From Tropicimonas marinistellae (GTDB taxonomy: Bacteria; Pseudomonadota; Alphaproteobacteria; Rhodobacterales; Rhodobacteraceae), in contig NZ_LNCI01000009.1 in the NCBI RefSeq assembly GCF_001509585.1, positions 180,565 to 244,564 of the forward strand: 64,000 bases of DNA. The letters are read 5' to 3'. The position numbers were made by a program, and so were the translations under genes. Each line of letters begins with the position of its first letter. The first letter of the stretch is position 1. Under the pieces are notes generated by a model. It made no database searches, had not been told where the DNA came from, and saw nothing but the letters and a program-made list of their open reading frames with translations. Of the stretch, positions 61,681 through 64,000 are shown one piece after another.

Positions 61681-63069
61681 ATGGATGATGCCCGCCTTGC
61701 CCCCGTACTCGACCGGATCGACGCCGATCTGCCCGAGGCGCTCGACCGCCTGATGACGCTCCTGCGCATTCCGTCGATCTCCACCGATCCGGCCCACGCG
61801 GCCGATTGCGCGGCCGCCGCGGAGTGGTTGGCGGCCGATCTCGCATCGCTCGGGCTCGATGCGGCCAGCCGTCCGACCCCCGGCCACCCGATGGTCGTCG
61901 GCCATACCGGCGCGGAATCGGGGCCGCATATCCTGTTCTACGGGCACTATGACGTGCAGCCGGTTGACCCGCTGGACCAATGGAAAACCGCGCCCTTCGA
62001 GCCGGAAATCCAGGAGACCGAACACGGCAAAGTGATCCGCGGCCGGGGGGCCTCCGACGACAAGGGACAGTTGATGACCTTTGTCGAGGCATGCCGCGCG
62101 TGGAAAGCCGTGCACGGCACCCTGCCCGCCCGAATCTCCTTCTTCTTCGAGGGCGAGGAAGAATCCGGCTCCCCCTCTCTGATCCCCTTCATGCGCGAGA
62201 ACGCCGAGGAACTGACTGCGGATCTGGCGGTCATCTGCGACACCAGCATGGTCTCGCCCGGCGTGCCCTCGATCGCGTCGCAACTGCGCGGCATGCTGAA
62301 GGACGAGTTCACCGTCACCGGCCCGCGCATCGACCTGCATTCCGGCCACTACGGCGGCCCGGGCCTCAACCCGCTCAGGGAGATCGCGCGCATCGTCGCC
62401 AGCTTCCACGACGCCGATGGCCGCGTTGCCGTGGAAGGTTTCTACGAAGGCGTCCACGAGGTGCCCGACGAGATCAAGCGGCAGTGGAACAACAGCGGCT
62501 TCGACGAGAAAACCTACCTCGAAAGCGTCGGTTACACCCGCCCGCACGGCGAAACCGGCTACTCGACGCTGGAACAGCAATGGGCCCGGCCCACGCTGGA
62601 GGTGAACGGGCTCTGGGGCGGCTACATGGGTCCGGGGACGAAAACGGTGATCCCGTCCCAGGCGCATTGCAAGATCACCTGCCGCCTCGTGGGCGACATG
62701 GACCCCGACCGCTTGCGCGACAAGATCCGTGCCCATGTGGAGGCGCGGCTCTCGCCCGATGCCACCGTCACCTGGGATGGCAATCTCGACGGCGCGCCGG
62801 CCGCCGTGATGAACACCGACCGACCCGAGTTCGACGCCGCCCGCGGCGCGCTCACCGACGAGTGGGAGCGCGAGGCGGTGCTCGTCGGCATGGGCGGGTC
62901 GATCCCGATCGCCGGTTTCTTCAAGGACATCCTTGGTATGGACGCGATGCTCATCGGCTTCGCCAACGACGACGACGCGATCCACTCGCCGAACGAGAAA
63001 TACGACGTGAAGAGCTTTCACAAGGGTATTCGCAGCTGGGCGCGCGTCCTCGCCGCGCTGTCGCGCTGA
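61681..63069 (+). CDS. M20 family metallopeptidase (dipeptidase-like)
   Basis: A 462-residue zinc peptidase. Metal ligands are in LFYGHYDVQP, RGASDDKGQLMTF, FEGEEESGSPSL and later HSPNEKYDV, the full M20 set. A central dimerisation lid lies about residues 200-330 (LHSGHYGGPGLNPLREIARIVASFH). It cleaves dipeptides or other small amides in the cytoplasm; the exact substrate is unassigned. It is monocistronic and followed by a GC-rich hairpin. Confidence 0.9.
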   Translation: MDDARLAPVLDRIDADLPEALDRLMTLLRIPSISTDPAHAADCAAAAEWLAADLASLGLDAASRPTPGHPMVVGHTGAESGPHILFYGHYDVQPVDPLDQWKTAPFEPEIQETEHGKVIRGRGASDDKGQLMTFVEACRAWKAVHGTLPARISFFFEGEEESGSPSLIPFMRENAEELTADLAVICDTSMVSPGVPSIASQLRGMLKDEFTVTGPRIDLHSGHYGGPGLNPLREIARIVASFHDADGRVAVEGFYEGVHEVPDEIKRQWNNSGFDEKTYLESVGYTRPHGETGYSTLEQQWARPTLEVNGLWGGYMGPGTKTVIPSQAHCKITCRLVGDMDPDRLRDKIRAHVEARLSPDATVTWDGNLDGAPAAVMNTDRPEFDAARGALTDEWEREAVLVGMGGSIPIAGFFKDILGMDAMLIGFANDDDAIHSPNEKYDVKSFHKGIRSWARVLAALSR

Positions 63070-63082
63070 ACGTTCCCGCCGC

Positions 63083-63113
63083 GCGGCGGACGCCCGTGAC
63101 GGGGGTCCGCCGC
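63083..63113 (+). terminator. GC-rich hairpin after the M20 gene
   Basis: GCGGCGGAC (63083-63091) pairs with GTCCGCCGC (63105-63113), with an inner CCCGT-GA-CGGG stem. No T tract follows, so it is a terminator candidate without the classic tail. Confidence 0.4.
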
Positions 63114-63262
63114 GTCGCCGCTGAAACGCGCCACCGGGGCGTTCCCGTTTCGCGGCGCATTCCACCGCATTCGCGGCGTCCTTCCGCGCGCTTGCAAGAA
63201 ATTGCCCAACGGGCGACGCAATTTACCGCCATTCTCCTGCCGCATCCGCAAGGGACAGGATC

Positions 63263-63757
63263 ATGGCCGACGGAATCTTCGAACAGCGCCTCTTGAAGCT
63301 CCAGCAGGAGGCCACCGCCGCCTCCCCGGCCAAAAAAAGCCCGCCACCCGCCCGCACACCCCGCCAGTCCACTCCCACAGAGCCCTTTCCTGCGATTGCG
63401 CAGCCGGAACCGGACAGCGAGGCCAGCCCCGGCAAGGCGGGCGCCGCGCTCCGGTTCGCGCTTGGAGGGCTTTGGCTCTTCGGCACGATCAAACTCGCGC
63501 AAAGCCTGCCGGATATTCAGGCCCGCATCGCGGGCGCCCCTGCCCTGGAGGCGCAAGGCGACATGCTCATGATGGCCCTGGTCCTGCTGGTCGCCGCCTC
63601 GATGGTCGCCTTCGCATGGAAGATCGGGCGCACCGTGCTTCGCCTCTGGCGGCGCGACGCCGGCTGGGCGGTCTCGCTCGGCGCCATCGCCGGGCTTGTG
63701 CTCGGCGTCGGCCCGGCACAGGTCCTGCAGATTGCCCTGTCCGGTTCGGGGTTCTGA
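63263..63757 (+). CDS. Hypothetical membrane protein
   Basis: A 164-residue protein with a basic, Ala/Pro-rich start (AASPAKKSPPPARTPRQ) and about three hydrophobic helices (about 64-80, 95-115 and 135-155). The last ends near the C-terminus (LGVGPAQVLQIALSGSGF). AGGGACAGG precedes the ATG. I do not recognise a family; the product looks like a small inner-membrane protein with a cytosolic tail. Confidence 0.55.
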   Translation: MADGIFEQRLLKLQQEATAASPAKKSPPPARTPRQSTPTEPFPAIAQPEPDSEASPGKAGAALRFALGGLWLFGTIKLAQSLPDIQARIAGAPALEAQGDMLMMALVLLVAASMVAFAWKIGRTVLRLWRRDAGWAVSLGAIAGLVLGVGPAQVLQIALSGSGF

Positions 63758-63976
63758 CACCGCATCTGCACGCGCGACACGCCGCGCAGCGCCGGTCCGC
63801 GGGGCGGCGACGAACCATCGGGGCGGCAGCGCTTTGAGCCCGTGTTCCCGAACGACGCCCGAGCGTTACACGCGTGGTTACGTATCGCCGGCCCGTCCAG
63901 GCGGACCGGCGATGCGCGGCGGCCTGACGGCCTCGATTCCGCGCATATACGCAATGCATCCGGAAGAAAGGGAAAG

Positions 63977-64000
63977 TGGCGCGGTTGACGGGGCTCGAAC
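63977..64000 (-). tRNA. 3' end of a tRNA, probably tRNA-Asp (cut by window edge)
   Basis: Read on the minus strand the last bases are GTTCGAGCCCCGT then CAACCGC-G-CCA: a T-loop TTCGAGC, a T-stem, a 7-base acceptor strand, G73 and CCA. The implied 5' acceptor is GCGGTTG, which with G73 fits alphaproteobacterial tRNA-Asp(GTC); the anticodon lies outside the window. Confidence 0.7.

Noticed and set aside
1..64000. CRISPR arrays, insertion sequences, prophage or integron features
   Set aside because: No regular direct-repeat spacer pattern, transposase, integrase or phage structural gene was seen in the translated frames.

Overview
The window is a gene-dense, high-GC chromosomal segment, almost certainly from an alphaproteobacterium of the Rhodobacterales (Rhodobacter/Roseobacter relatives). 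The support is: hemA encoding a C4-pathway 5-aminolevulinate synthase, followed by rodZ and ispG; an alphaproteobacterial LexA box (GTTC-N7-GTTC) in front of mmcB; a tRNA-His that lacks the encoded G-1 and carries A73; a class I PHA synthase; and several small families I know mainly from this order (DUF6324, DUF6476, DUF1476, DUF1127). I saw no rRNA, insertion sequence, prophage or CRISPR array. Most of the window is core genome. The clearest candidate for acquired DNA is a lower-GC sulfatase gene at 28275-29984.

Layout. 1-7 kb: start of fabD, a cytochrome b561-YceI fusion facing a stand-alone YceI gene, the rpsF-rpsR-rplI operon, and the preT-preA pyrimidine-reduction pair. 7-16 kb: small membrane and stress genes, an ArsR-type regulator with an SRPBCC partner and a perfect inverted-repeat operator, SOS-controlled mmcB, tRNA-His, a PPK2 kinase, a CoA-transferase, an RluA-type pseudouridine synthase and rpoH. 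16-24 kb: an RTX protein, phaC, a Gfo/Idh oxidoreductase, a serralysin-like RTX protease and small orphan genes. 24-35 kb: pepF with a GNAT, a LysR/DUF1127 divergent pair, the sulfatase, DUF924, an MFS transporter, a TAXI-type binding protein, and a GNAT gene behind what looks like a complete leader-peptide attenuator. 35-46 kb: queA with a very large AsmA-like protein, bcp, a DUF455 ferritin-like protein, an M23 peptidase-bactofilin pair, an AgcS symporter, DUF2189 and a Hint-domain protein. 46-64 kb: prfB, the PBP1A gene, a cell-wall amidase, an aminotransferase, an M48 protease-DsbA pair, a DUF3302-HlyD pair, ispG-rodZ-hemA, a DUF4189-like secreted protein, an M20 peptidase, a membrane protein and the 3' end of a probable tRNA-Asp.

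Working together. Envelope functions dominate the right half: PBP1A, amidase, M23 peptidase plus bactofilin, RodZ, the AsmA-like protein and the M48-DsbA periplasmic quality-control pair. Secreted calcium-binding or Hint proteins recur (16.6, 21.3 and 45.4 kb), but no type I secretion operon lies in the window. The most interesting regulatory object is at 33652-33754: a 15-codon ORF with consecutive Phe-Tyr-Trp codons, a full set of mutually exclusive 1:2, 2:3 and 3:4 stems ending in a U-tract terminator, and a downstream N-acetyltransferase. This is textbook attenuation, applied to a gene that is not an amino-acid biosynthesis gene.

Limits: family names come from recognised motifs, not database searches. 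Start codons were chosen from Shine-Dalgarno spacing and the expected N-termini of each family.
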